Below are positions 7,686 through 16,818 of a stretch of DNA of 64,000 bases, one piece after another. A program made the position numbers and the translations under genes. The stretch lies in the NCBI RefSeq assembly GCF_905397375.1, contig NZ_CAJPVG010000001.1:992001-1056000 (forward strand), given 5' to 3'. Under the pieces are notes generated by a model. The model was given only the letters and a program-made list of their open reading frames with translations. It was not told the origin of the DNA and ran no database searches. The stretch comes from Ralstonia mannitolilytica (GTDB lineage Bacteria; Pseudomonadota; Gammaproteobacteria; Burkholderiales; Burkholderiaceae). Each line of letters begins with the position of its first letter. Position 1 is the first letter of the stretch.

Positions 7686-8893
7686 GCCGCCGCAACGCAT
7701 TCCGAATCCACATGACACGACCGACCATGCAACCACGTTCTTCCCGTTCCTTCTCGCTGCGCATGGCCGGTATGGCCGTGGCCGCCGTGCTGGCGCTGAG
7801 CGCCTGCGGCAAGGACACCGCCAGCGATGCGAAGGCCGCACAGGCCGCCACCGACCCGAACCTCGTCGTTGCGCCGCCCACGCTCGTGCAGCGCCTGAAG
7901 GTGGCGCCGGCTGGCAAGCAGCCGATTTCGGAGCGCCTGCGCGTGCCGGGCCAGATCGCGTTCGACGAGCAGCGCGTGGCGCGCATCGGCGCGACCGTCA
8001 CTGGCCGCGTGACCGAGCTCATTGCCACGCCTGGCCAGAACGTCAAGGCGGGCGACATCCTCGCGCAACTGCACAGCACCGAACTCGGCGCCGCGCAGCT
8101 CGCGTACCAGAAGGCTGCCGCACAGCGCGACCTGCAGGCGCGCGCACTGGAGCGCGCCAAGCTGCTGCTGGCCGCCGACGTGATCGGCTCGGCCGAGCTG
8201 CAGAAGCGCCAGAGCGAGCTGGCCATGGCCGATGCCGAAGTGCGCGCGGCGGTGGACCAACTGCGCGTGATGGGCGTATCGCCGGCCACGCTCGCCAGGA
8301 TGCGCGCGGGCGGCATGTCGTCCATCTCGCCGGTGGTGGCGAGCATCAGCGGTACGGTGGTCGAGCGCAAGGTCACGCGCGGACAGGTCGTGCAGCCGGC
8401 CGACGAGCTCTTCACCGTGGCGGACCTCTCGCGCGTCTGGGTGGTGGGCGAGGTGCCCGAAAGTGCCGCCGCCGCCGTGCGCGCAGGCCAGGCGGTGGAG
8501 ATCGACACCGGCGCCGGCGAGCGCATTGTCGGCAAGCTGATCTGGGTGTCCGACATCGTCGACCCGCAGACACGCACGGTGACGGTGCGCACGGAGGTGG
8601 ACAACGCCGAACGCACGCTCAAGCCGTCGATGCTGGCGACGCTGCTGATCCAGTCGCGCCCCGAAGACAGGCTCGTGGTGCCGACCTCCGCCGTGGTGCG
8701 CGAGGACAACCGCGACTACGTCTTCGTGCGCGCCAGCGAAACGGACTACCGCCTGACGCCGGTCAAGCTGGGCGATGAATCGAATGGCGTGCGGCCCGTG
8801 ATCTCGGGTCTGCAGGCCGGCCAGCCGATCGTCGTGGAAGGCGGCTTCCACCTGAACAACGAGCGCAAGCGCGCCGAGATGGAGGGCGCATGA
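7682..8893 (+). CDS. Membrane-fusion (periplasmic adaptor) lipoprotein of an HME-RND system (CzcB family)
   Basis: A 403-residue adaptor. The N-terminus holds a lipoprotein signal with lipobox LALSAC near residue 41. Starts at ATG 7712 or 7727 would give a more normal signal length, but 7682 overlaps the previous stop as ATGA. The body shows the split lipoyl/barrel-sandwich halves (ARIGATVTGRVTELIATPGQNVKAGDIL and SPVVASISGTVVERKVTRGQVVQPADELFTV), a helical hairpin between them, and a beta-barrel with DPQTRTVTVR. This is the standard CzcB/CusB layout. It bridges the inner-membrane pump and outer-membrane channel. No His-rich N-terminal metal site is seen. Confidence 0.9.
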   Translation: MSRRNAFRIHMTRPTMQPRSSRSFSLRMAGMAVAAVLALSACGKDTASDAKAAQAATDPNLVVAPPTLVQRLKVAPAGKQPISERLRVPGQIAFDEQRVARIGATVTGRVTELIATPGQNVKAGDILAQLHSTELGAAQLAYQKAAAQRDLQARALERAKLLLAADVIGSAELQKRQSELAMADAEVRAAVDQLRVMGVSPATLARMRAGGMSSISPVVASISGTVVERKVTRGQVVQPADELFTVADLSRVWVVGEVPESAAAAVRAGQAVEIDTGAGERIVGKLIWVSDIVDPQTRTVTVRTEVDNAERTLKPSMLATLLIQSRPEDRLVVPTSAVVREDNRDYVFVRASETDYRLTPVKLGDESNGVRPVISGLQAGQPIVVEGGFHLNNERKRAEMEGA

Positions 8894-11800
8894 TCGACGC
8901 ATTGATTCGCGGCGCGCTCAAGCAGCGGCTGGTGGTTGCCGTGGTGGCCGCCGTGCTGCTGTTCTTCGGGCTCGATGCCGCGCGCAAGCTCTCGCTCGAC
9001 GCTTTTCCCGACGTGACCAACGTGCAGGTGCAGATCGCCACCGAGGCGCCTGGCCGCTCGCCGGAGGAGGTCGAGCGCTTCGTGACCGTTCCGGTGGAAA
9101 TGGCGATGACCGGCCTGCCTGCGCTGACCGAGATGCGCTCGCTGAACAAGCCCGGCTTGTCGCTCATCACCCTGGTCTTTACCGACGAGACCGACGTGTA
9201 CTTCGCGCGCCAGCTTGTGATGGAGCGCTTGATCGAGGTGCAGTCGCGCATGCCGGCGGGTGTGACGCCGGTGCTCGGCCCCGTATCCACGGGCCTGGGC
9301 GAGGTGTATCAGTACACGCTCGACAAGCCGGACGATGGCGACAAGGAGCTCTCCGTGGAGGAGCTCACGCAGCGTCGCATCGCGCAGGACTGGGTGGTGC
9401 GCCCGCTGCTGCGCTCCATCCCGGGCGTGGCTGAAATCAACTCGCAGGGCGGCTACGAGAAGCAGTACCAGGTGCTGGTCAACCCTGAGCGCCTGCGCCA
9501 TCACAACGTGACGGTCAAGCAGGTGTTCGAGGCGCTGGCCGCCAACAATGCCAACTCGGGCGGCGGCGTGCTGCCGCACTTTGCCGAGCAGTACCTGATC
9601 CGCGGCGTCGGCCTCGTGCGCGATACCAACGACATCGGCGCCATCGTGCTTAAGGAGGTCAACGGCACGCCGCTCACCATCCGCGATGTGGCCGAGGTGA
9701 AGATCGGCACGGCGGTGCGCGCCGGCGCGGTGGTCAAGAACGGCGTGACCGAATCCGTGGGCGGCGTGGTGATGATGATGCGCGGCGGCAACGCCAAGGA
9801 GGTCGTCGCGCGCATCCAGGAGCGCGTGAAGGCGATCAACGACAACGGCATGCTGCCAGACGGCCTGAAGATCGTGCCGTACTACGAGCGCTCGGACCTC
9901 GTCGATTCGGCCCTCAATACCGTCATCAAGGTGCTGGCCGAAGGTGTGGTGCTGGTGGTGATCGTGCTGCTGCTGTTCCTGGGCGATATCCGCTCATCGC
10001 TCATCGTGGTGGGGACCTTGGTGCTTACGCCGCTGCTGACCTTCATGGCGATGAACAAGCTCGGCATCTCGGCCAATTTGATGTCGCTGGGCGGGCTGGC
10101 GATTGCGATCGGCCTGATGGTCGACGGCTCGGTGGTGGTGGTGGAAAACGCGTTCGCCCACCTGGCCAAGCCGCGCGATCCGAACGAGAGCCGTGCACGC
10201 ATCATCCTGCACGCGGTGACTGAGGTGGCGACGCCTGTGATCTTCGGTGTGGGCATCATCATCCTGGTGTTCCTGCCGCTGATGACGCTGCAAGGCATGG
10301 AGGGCAAGATGTTCGCGCCGCTGGCCTTCACGATTGCGATTGCGCTGTTCATCTCGCTGGTGCTGTCGCTCACGCTCACGCCGGTGCTGTCATCGTATCT
10401 GCTCAAGCCGAAGGCGCACCCGCACGTAGAGGGCGAACACGGCGACCATGCACACGACAAGCACGCCGAGCATGACGCCCACGATACGTGGCTCATCCGC
10501 AAGCTGAAGAAGCCGTACCTGCGCCTGCTCGAGCTGAGCCTGAACAATGGCCGGAAGACGGTGGTCGTGGCCGTGGCGGTGTTCTTTGCCACCGGCGCGC
10601 TGATGCCGTTCCTGGGCACGGCGTTCATTCCGGAGATGAAGGAAGGCTCGGTGGTGCCCGGCATCAACCGCGCGCCGAACATCTCGCTGGAAGAGTCGAT
10701 CCGCATGGAAATGGAAGCCATGCGCCTGGTGATGCAGGTGCCGGGTGTGAAATCGGCGGTGTCTGGCGTGGGCCGTGGCGAGTCTCCGGCCGACCCGCAG
10801 GGCCAGAACGAATCGACCCCGATCGTCTCGCTCAAGCCGCGCGATGAATGGCCGAAGGGCTGGAACCAGGACGACATTGCCGAGGCGATGCGCAAGGCGC
10901 TGCAGGTGCTGCCCGGCGTGCAGATCGTCATGGCGCAGCCGATTTCCGATCGCGTGGACGAGATGGTCACGGGCGTGCGTTCGGACGTCGCCATCAAGGT
11001 GTTCGGTGACGACCTCAACACGCTGCGCGAGAAGGCCGAGGCGATTGCCAAGGTGGCGCAGGGTATCCACGGTGCGCAGGACATGCGCGTGGAACGCATC
11101 ACCGGTCAGCAGTATCTGCAGATCGCGATCGACCGCCAGGCCATCGCACGCCACGGCCTGAACGCCGCCGACGTGCACAACGTGATCGAGACCGCCATCG
11201 GCGGCAAGGAAGCCACGGAAATCTTCGAGGGCGAACGCCGCTTCAGCGCGGTGGTGCGCCTGCCGGACGCATATCGCGGCAGCGTGGAGGCCATCCGCAA
11301 CCTGATCGTGGCGGCACCGAACGGCGCCCAGGTGCCGATGGAGAGCATCGCGCGCATCGAGGTGACTGACGGCCCCGCGCAGATCAGCCGCGAGCTTGGC
11401 AAGCGCCGTGTGGTGGTGGGCGTGAACGTGCGTGATCGTGACCTCGGCGGCTTCGTGGCCGAGCTGCAATCGGCCGTGGCGCAGAAGGTGAAGCTGCCCG
11501 AGGGCTATTACCTCGAGTGGGGCGGCCAGTTCCAGAACATGGAGCGCGCCATGGGCCACCTGCAGGTGATCGTGCCGATCACGGTGGCAGCCATCTTCTT
11601 CCTGCTGTTCCTGCTCTTCAACTCCGTGCGCTACGCCACGCTGATCATCCTCGTGCTGCCGTTCGCGTCGGTGGGCGGGATCATCGGGTTGTTCGTCACC
11701 GGCGAGTATCTGTCGGTGCCGGCGTCCGTGGGCTTTGTCGCGCTGTGGGGCATCGCGGTGCTCAACGGCGTGGTGCTGGTCAGCACGATCCGCAGCCTGC

Positions 11801-12048
11801 GCGAGCAGGGGATGTCGGTGGCGGAGTCCGTCCGTCTCGGCGCGCGCATGCGCTTCCGCCCCGTGATGATGACGGCGACCGTCGCCATGCTGGGTTTGAT
11901 CCCGTTCCTGTTCGCGACGGGACCGGGTTCGGAAGTGCAGCGGCCGCTGGCCATCGTGGTGATCGGCGGCCTGCTGACCTGCACGCTGCTCACGCTGGTG
12001 ATGCTGCCCACGCTGTACAAATGGTTTGATGAGGAGGCCAAGGCATGA
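8890..12048 (+). CDS. HME-RND heavy-metal efflux pump (CzcA family)
   Basis: A 1052-residue proton/metal antiporter of the inner membrane with the duplicated RND fold: one helix, a porter domain, six helices, repeated. The TM4 signature reads AIGLMVDGSVVVVENA near residue 411. It keeps the second Asp and the Glu of CzcA, but Ala replaces the first Asp of the DFG-type signature, so the pump is not a standard Zn/Co/Cd CzcA; the metal is uncertain. The loop joining the two halves (about residues 514-538) carries eight His among Asp/Glu (HPHVEGEHGDHAHDKHAEHD), suggesting cytoplasmic metal binding. It is coupled by ATGA overlaps to the adaptor upstream and the PII-like gene downstream. Confidence 0.93.
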   Translation: MIDALIRGALKQRLVVAVVAAVLLFFGLDAARKLSLDAFPDVTNVQVQIATEAPGRSPEEVERFVTVPVEMAMTGLPALTEMRSLNKPGLSLITLVFTDETDVYFARQLVMERLIEVQSRMPAGVTPVLGPVSTGLGEVYQYTLDKPDDGDKELSVEELTQRRIAQDWVVRPLLRSIPGVAEINSQGGYEKQYQVLVNPERLRHHNVTVKQVFEALAANNANSGGGVLPHFAEQYLIRGVGLVRDTNDIGAIVLKEVNGTPLTIRDVAEVKIGTAVRAGAVVKNGVTESVGGVVMMMRGGNAKEVVARIQERVKAINDNGMLPDGLKIVPYYERSDLVDSALNTVIKVLAEGVVLVVIVLLLFLGDIRSSLIVVGTLVLTPLLTFMAMNKLGISANLMSLGGLAIAIGLMVDGSVVVVENAFAHLAKPRDPNESRARIILHAVTEVATPVIFGVGIIILVFLPLMTLQGMEGKMFAPLAFTIAIALFISLVLSLTLTPVLSSYLLKPKAHPHVEGEHGDHAHDKHAEHDAHDTWLIRKLKKPYLRLLELSLNNGRKTVVVAVAVFFATGALMPFLGTAFIPEMKEGSVVPGINRAPNISLEESIRMEMEAMRLVMQVPGVKSAVSGVGRGESPADPQGQNESTPIVSLKPRDEWPKGWNQDDIAEAMRKALQVLPGVQIVMAQPISDRVDEMVTGVRSDVAIKVFGDDLNTLREKAEAIAKVAQGIHGAQDMRVERITGQQYLQIAIDRQAIARHGLNAADVHNVIETAIGGKEATEIFEGERRFSAVVRLPDAYRGSVEAIRNLIVAAPNGAQVPMESIARIEVTDGPAQISRELGKRRVVVGVNVRDRDLGGFVAELQSAVAQKVKLPEGYYLEWGGQFQNMERAMGHLQVIVPITVAAIFFLLFLLFNSVRYATLIILVLPFASVGGIIGLFVTGEYLSVPASVGFVALWGIAVLNGVVLVSTIRSLREQGMSVAESVRLGARMRFRPVMMTATVAMLGLIPFLFATGPGSEVQRPLAIVVIGGLLTCTLLTLVMLPTLYKWFDEEAKA

Positions 12049-12368
12049 AGCAAATCCACATCGTAGTGCGCCCGCAGTTGCTCGAGCGCGTGCATGAGGC
12101 ACTGCGCGCCTGTCCTGGGTTTCCGGGCATGACGGTGGGCGAGGTGGATGCGTACCCGCCGGTCGCGTCCCAGGCGGGCGCGCATTCCATCAAGGAGGAC
12201 CTGACCGAGTTCGTACCGCGCGTGCGGATCGAGATCGTGGCGTCCGACACGGTGGCGGGCCTGCTGTTCGACAGCGCCGTGAAGGTGCTCGAGCACGGCC
12301 AGACCGGTGACAGCGCGGTGTGGATGACGGACGTGCTGCAGGCAACGTTCCTGCACCGCACGGGCTGA
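12045..12368 (+). CDS. PII-like protein encoded at the end of the metal-efflux operon
   Basis: A 107-residue protein that opens like the PII/CutA ferredoxin-like fold: KQIHIVVRPQLLERVHEAL, then PGMTVGEVDAY (compare the PII GMTVxEV strand), a middle loop, and RVRIEIVASDTVAGLLFDSAV as the second beta-alpha-beta unit. The T-loop Tyr and nucleotide-binding Lys/Arg pattern of GlnB are not preserved, so it is not a nitrogen PII. Similar PII-like or DUF3240 proteins are often the last gene of HME-RND operons, where a metal- or nucleotide-responsive role is suspected but unproven. It starts in an ATGA overlap with the pump gene. Confidence 0.75.
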   Translation: MKQIHIVVRPQLLERVHEALRACPGFPGMTVGEVDAYPPVASQAGAHSIKEDLTEFVPRVRIEIVASDTVAGLLFDSAVKVLEHGQTGDSAVWMTDVLQATFLHRTG

Positions 12369-12384
12369 CGCCGCGCTGAAACGG

Positions 12385-12406
12385 AAAAAGGCGGACAACG
12401 TCCGCC
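12385..12406 (-). terminator. Rho-independent terminator for the minus-strand aminopeptidase gene
   Basis: The stem GGCGGAC/GTCCGCC (12390-12406, three-base loop) is preceded on the plus strand by AAAAA. Read on the minus strand, the hairpin is followed by a T run, as expected for the transcript of the gene ending at 12470. Confidence 0.65.
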
Positions 12407-12428
12407 AGTCCATCGAAGCCCATGTTGC

Positions 12429-12459
12429 AACGGGCCGCTTCGGGTGAAGCGGCCCGTTT
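12429..12459. terminator. Strong stem-loop between convergent genes
   Basis: A 13-bp GC-rich perfect stem (AACGGGCCGCTTC at 12429-12441 pairing with GAAGCGGCCCGTT at 12446-12458) with a GGGT loop, and TTT on the plus side. It lies 60 bp after the efflux operon and just before the aminopeptidase stop, so it may work in both directions. Confidence 0.75.
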
Positions 12460-12469
12460 GCCTTGGTGC

Positions 12470-14677
12470 TTACCGCTTGATGTCGGTCAGGTGCTTCATG
12501 ACGCCTTCGTAGCGGAACTTGTGGATCGGGCGATCCATCGACTGCATCTGGTTCAGCTGCACCGCCTGCGGACGCAGCGACCCCGTCGGCGTGACGGACT
12601 GCGCCGCCAGCGTGGCCACGGCAGGCTGCATGTTCTGGATGCCCACAATCTGGTCGTACAGCGCCTTGTCGATGATCTGCGCGTTGTACAACTGCGTGGC
12701 GTCGCCCGCGATGTTGGTCGTCGTTGCCTTGTTGCTGATGGAACCGGCCTGCGCCAGCAGCGCGCTCCACAGCGTCGGGCTGTAGTTGGTCACGTAGTAG
12801 TCGAGGCCCGTCGGGTTGGCCAGCACGGCCGAGCACGTCGGCAGCGTCACCTGCGCGGTCTGCTGATCCAGCACCACGGTCTGCGTCTGCGCGAAGCCGT
12901 CGCCGTACGCCAGCGTGAGCGGAATGTTCCACTGGTAGCCGGAGTACACGTTCTTGTTCGGGAACGCCTTCTGCGTGATGGTCAGCACGTTCTTGTCGGT
13001 GGCCGGGTTGCACTGCGCGTCAATGGTGACGAGCGGTACGCCGGTCTGCCGCACGAAGCTGTCGCCGACCTTGCCCACCGGCTTGCCGCTGGCGGCCTCC
13101 AGTTCTGCCCACAGGCGCGGCGGCGTGCCGTTGCCGAACTTGTACTTGTTCAGGTAGCTCTGCAGCCCGCGGCGCATGGCGTCCTTGCCGACGTAGTTCT
13201 CGATCATCTGCAGGACATGGCCGCCCTTGTTGTAGGCAAAGCGGTCCAGGAAGTCCATCGAACCTGCGTCGCTGAGGTTGTGCTGGACCGGCACGGCCGT
13301 CGGCTGCAGGTCAAGCGTGTAGACGCGTTGCTTGACCGCCGCGTAGTCCGCCCATGTGTTGCCCTGGAACTCCGGGTGCAGCGTGATCTTGGTGACGTTT
13401 TCGAACCAGTTGGCGAAGGATTCGTTGAGCCAGATGTCGTCCCACCAGTCGAGCGTGACGAGGTCGCCAAACCATTGGTGCGCCAGCTCGTGCGACACCA
13501 CCACGAACGAGCGCGCCTTGCCCATCGTGTGGACCGAGGTGGGCGCGCCCTCGGGCGGTACGAGCACCTGGTCGGCAAACTCGAAGATGGCCCCCCAGTT
13601 CTCCATGCCGCCAAAGCCGGCGTTCTTGTTGTTGTAGCTGTCGTTGGCCGCGATGGTGTCCATCTTGTCGAACGGCAGCGGGATCTGGAAGTAGTTGTAG
13701 TAGTGGTTCAGCGCTTCCTTGGTGAACTGCATGCCGGCCACCGCGGAGTGCGCCTCGCCGGGCGGCACCCACCAGCGCAGGCGCATGTTGCTGCCGTCGA
13801 GCGGGCTCGTGAACTGGTCTTCCAGGATGTCGAACTTGCCGCCGCCGAAGAAGAGCAGGTAGGCGGGCATCGGCGGCGTCTTCGCAAAGGTGACCTGCTG
13901 GTAGCCGTCCGGGAGCTTGGTTGCGCCGGTCTGCTTGCCGTTGGCCACGGCCTTCCAGTCGCCCGGGATCTCGGCCGTCACCTCAAAGGTGTTGCGGAAG
14001 GCGGGCTCGTCCCAGCTCGGGAACCACTCGCGCGCGAAGTTCGATTCGCCCTGCGTGACGATGGCGTCGGAGCTCTCGCCCGTGGCGGCCTGCAGCCCGA
14101 GCTTGAAGATGCCTTCCGCCTTCGTGAAGTTGATCGTGCCCGTCCATTCCATGTGCAGCACGTAGTTGCCGGGCTTGATGTCGCCGGTGGGGTCGCGCAG
14201 GTCGTAGAACGCGCCCTGCGATTGCGGGATCGGCACCAGCACGCGCGACGGGCCATTGCCGGAGGTGGGCGTGAGCGTCAGCCGCGAGGCGTCGAACTTG
14301 AGGTCGCGCACGGCCAGCGTGACGGCGCCCGTCTGTTTCGTGACCTTGATCTCCACGTCGGCGCGGCCCGAGAAGCTGTTCAGGTCTGCACTGGGGCGGA
14401 ACCACAGCTTGTAGTTGACGGGCTTGATGTAGTCGGGAAGCTCGACCGGTGGCACCGATGCGTCGACCGCCGGTGCCTGGGCGTTGCCATTGCCGTTGTT
14501 GGTGTTGCCCTGCTGCTGCGATCCGTTGGCGTCCAGCTTGCCGCCGGCCGGCGTGAGCGCATCGTCTGCGCCGCCGCCGCACGCGGCCAGAATCAGCGCC
14601 GCCACGGCTTGCGCGGCAAGTGCCAGCTTGAACGAGCGTGTCGTCGGCGTACGACGACGGGTGGTCGAATCCCGCAT
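12470..14677 (-). CDS. M1-family zinc aminopeptidase, predicted lipoprotein
   Basis: A 735-residue protein. ATG 14677 is chosen: AGGAGA lies about seven bases upstream, and it opens a lipoprotein signal (basic run, hydrophobic stretch, lipobox LILAAC) followed by a Gly/Asn/Gln-rich linker. The peptidase shows the exopeptidase motif GGMENWGAI and the zinc site HELAHQWFGDLVTLDWW with the third ligand in NESFANWFE (residues about 393-425), the pattern of PepN/TricornF3-type aminopeptidases. A C-terminal region of about 200 residues resembles an armadillo or beta module. As an exported anchored enzyme it probably trims periplasmic or extracellular peptides. It is monocistronic, converging on the efflux operon. 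Confidence 0.9.
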   Translation of the reverse strand: MRDSTTRRRTPTTRSFKLALAAQAVAALILAACGGGADDALTPAGGKLDANGSQQQGNTNNGNGNAQAPAVDASVPPVELPDYIKPVNYKLWFRPSADLNSFSGRADVEIKVTKQTGAVTLAVRDLKFDASRLTLTPTSGNGPSRVLVPIPQSQGAFYDLRDPTGDIKPGNYVLHMEWTGTINFTKAEGIFKLGLQAATGESSDAIVTQGESNFAREWFPSWDEPAFRNTFEVTAEIPGDWKAVANGKQTGATKLPDGYQQVTFAKTPPMPAYLLFFGGGKFDILEDQFTSPLDGSNMRLRWWVPPGEAHSAVAGMQFTKEALNHYYNYFQIPLPFDKMDTIAANDSYNNKNAGFGGMENWGAIFEFADQVLVPPEGAPTSVHTMGKARSFVVVSHELAHQWFGDLVTLDWWDDIWLNESFANWFENVTKITLHPEFQGNTWADYAAVKQRVYTLDLQPTAVPVQHNLSDAGSMDFLDRFAYNKGGHVLQMIENYVGKDAMRRGLQSYLNKYKFGNGTPPRLWAELEAASGKPVGKVGDSFVRQTGVPLVTIDAQCNPATDKNVLTITQKAFPNKNVYSGYQWNIPLTLAYGDGFAQTQTVVLDQQTAQVTLPTCSAVLANPTGLDYYVTNYSPTLWSALLAQAGSISNKATTTNIAGDATQLYNAQIIDKALYDQIVGIQNMQPAVATLAAQSVTPTGSLRPQAVQLNQMQSMDRPIHKFRYEGVMKHLTDIKR

Positions 14678-15231
14678 TGCATTTCTCCTGAGATGGAAAC
14701 GAATCGGCGGCCCGGGGTCCGAAAGCAGGTCCGGTGGTGAGTCGCCGAATCGGGACAAGGAATTTCCCGTTTCTTGCGCGGTACACATCACTGGCCGCGC
14801 ACGGGATGCACGGATTCTGGATGAAACGTTGTGCGAATCGAGACGAAGTTTTTTAATTCACACCCGCACAAAACCCGCGCCAGGATTGCAGTTTTGGCAC
14901 CACGCAGCGTGAAGACAGCTGCGGTGATGGCGGGGGTCGGGTAGGTTTTTCAAATCGCGTTGAAAGAAAAGTACCGGCATGCTGTTTTGTGAAAGCGATT
15001 TAAAAATCGGCATGGTGATTTTTACAACACCGGTTAAAGAGACATTGAATGCGGCGGCCGATGACAAAGAACCAGTGGGGAACTTTCCTGCATGCCGAGC
15101 CCTAGCTGCGCCGCAGCAATGGAAAGGGCGCCGCCCACGGGGGTAATCCTTCCGGATGAGGGGGGCGTCATGCGCGGTATGGCGCAAAGCCGGTACGCTT
15201 CGGGGTTGTCCTGTTTTCTGTTAAGCAACGC
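14678..15231. other. Divergent intergenic region, 554 bp, no gene recognised
   Basis: It lies between the divergently transcribed aminopeptidase and GGDEF genes. It contains an AT-rich core (14850-15060), unusual for this DNA, with a direct repeat CGGCATGSTG followed by a T-rich run at 14975 and 15008, 33 bp apart. No ORF with family resemblance is seen. Both promoters are presumably here, but I cannot place them convincingly. Confidence 0.5.
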
Positions 15232-16704
15232 ATGCAATCCGCGCCCGGAAGTGTCAGCAGCCCGGCGGCTGTGGGGGTCGACCTGATCGACTTTTTTGAC
15301 GTCACGCCGACCTCGCTGTGGTTGGAGGACTACAGCGACCTGCACCAGCTCTTTGCCCAGTGGCGCGCCGCGGGCGTGACGGATCTGCGGCGGTTTCTTG
15401 AAGAGGATGCTGCGCGGGTGGCGGCCTGCTCCGCATGCATCAAGGTGCTGCGCGTGAACCGGCGCACGCTGGCGATGTACGGCGCACCCGATGCCGCCAC
15501 CCTGACCGCGCGCCTGGCCGACGTGCTGCGCGACGACATGCTCGAAGCCCACGTCGGCGAGCTGGTGCAGCTGTGGGCCGGCGAGCGCGCGTTCGAGAGC
15601 CGCAGCGTCAACTACACGCTGGGCGGCCGCCGGCTCGACATCCTGCTCAAGGGCGTGCTGTTGCCCGATCACGCGCAGCCGTGGGACCGCGTGCTGGTGG
15701 CGGTGGACGACATCACGGAGCTGGAAGACGCGCGCCGCCGCGCCGCGGCCAGCCAGATGTATGCGCGCGGCGTGTTCGAGCACGCGCCGGTGTCGCTGTG
15801 GGTGGAGAACTTCAGCGCCATCAAGTCGCTGCTGGATGAGGTCCGCATGCAGGGCATCACCGACTTCCGCACCTTTACCGATGTGCATCCTGAATTCGTC
15901 GAGCGCTGCATGCAGGAAATCCAGGTGCTCGATGTGAACGGCTTCACGCTCGAGATGTTCAAGGCGCGCAGCCGCAACGATCTGCTGGGCCGGCTGCCCG
16001 AGGTGTTTCGCGACGACATGCGCCCGCATTTCCGCGAGCAGCTGATCGACCTGTGGGACGGCAAGCTCTTCCAGCAGCGCGAAGTGGTCAACTACGGGCT
16101 CGACGGCAATCCGGTCAATATCCACCTGCAGTTCTCGGTGTTCCCCGGCCGCGAGCAGGACTGGGACATGGTGCTGCTGGCGCTGACCGACATCACCGCG
16201 CGCAAGAAGGCCGAGTCGTATCTCGAATACCTGGGCAAGCACGACGTGCTCACCAAGCTGAAGAACCGGTCGTTCTATGTGGAGGAGATCAACCGGCTAG
16301 AGCGCAAGGGGCCGTTCCCCGTGACGGTAATCATGATCGACCTCAACGGCTTGAAGACGGTCAACGACCAGCTCGGCCATGCGGCGGGCGACGCGTTGCT
16401 GCGCCGCGCGGGTGAGGTGCTCGGCAAGGCCATCGACAAGCCCGCGCATGCAGCCCGCATCGGCGGCGACGAGTTTGCGGTGCTGATGCCCGGGGCCGAC
16501 GAGAAAGCCGGCGAGACGCTGATGGAAAGCCTGCGCACGCTGGTTGAGCTCAACAACCAGTTCTACTCCGGCCCGGCGCTGGCCTTCTCGATGGGGGCGG
16601 CCACCTGCCACGAGGGCGGCCGCCTCGAAGAGGCCTTGCGCGACGCCGACGCGGCGATGTACGAAGACAAGCGCTTGCAACAGGTAAGCGAGCGCCTGGC
16701 ATAG
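15232..16704 (+). CDS. Diguanylate cyclase with two tandem PAS-like sensor domains
   Basis: A 490-residue soluble protein with no membrane segment. Two clearly homologous sensor modules precede the catalytic domain: residues about 15-165 (TPTSLWLEDYSDLHQLFAQW...VLRDDML) and about 180-325 (APVSLWVENFSAIKSLLDEV...VFRDDMR). Both end in VDDITE/LTDITA, the exit of PAS folds. The GGDEF domain (about 330-485) has HDVLTKLKNRSFY, the metal-binding DLNGLKTVND and an intact active site RIGGDEFAVL near residue 411. No RxxD inhibitory I-site is found before it. It should make cyclic di-GMP in response to a ligand bound by the duplicated domain. It is monocistronic. Confidence 0.9.
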   Translation: MQSAPGSVSSPAAVGVDLIDFFDVTPTSLWLEDYSDLHQLFAQWRAAGVTDLRRFLEEDAARVAACSACIKVLRVNRRTLAMYGAPDAATLTARLADVLRDDMLEAHVGELVQLWAGERAFESRSVNYTLGGRRLDILLKGVLLPDHAQPWDRVLVAVDDITELEDARRRAAASQMYARGVFEHAPVSLWVENFSAIKSLLDEVRMQGITDFRTFTDVHPEFVERCMQEIQVLDVNGFTLEMFKARSRNDLLGRLPEVFRDDMRPHFREQLIDLWDGKLFQQREVVNYGLDGNPVNIHLQFSVFPGREQDWDMVLLALTDITARKKAESYLEYLGKHDVLTKLKNRSFYVEEINRLERKGPFPVTVIMIDLNGLKTVNDQLGHAAGDALLRRAGEVLGKAIDKPAHAARIGGDEFAVLMPGADEKAGETLMESLRTLVELNNQFYSGPALAFSMGAATCHEGGRLEEALRDADAAMYEDKRLQQVSERLA

Positions 16705-16818
16705 ACGCCGATGCATCGATCTGTGCACGCAATGCACAGAGCCTGTCGCCGGGCAGCGCTGGCTGTGTGGCGCACGCCCTGACAGACTGTGCTCCTGACC
16801 GTTTCTTCAGGAGCCGAT

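Noticed and set aside
10390..12102. Long minus-strand open frame (570 codons) opposite the efflux pump gene
   Set aside because: It is His/Arg-rich with no domain pattern; it is the antisense shadow of the CzcA-family gene in GC-rich DNA.
12422..14740. Plus-strand open frame of 772 codons opposite the aminopeptidase
   Set aside because: Arg/Val/His-biased composition without motifs; antisense shadow of the M1 peptidase gene.
15160..15220. GGCGCAAAGCC resembling part of a cyclic di-GMP (GEMM) riboswitch before the GGDEF gene
   Set aside because: Only a few bases match; the AAACC strand, the tetraloop-receptor parts and the paired stems are not found.
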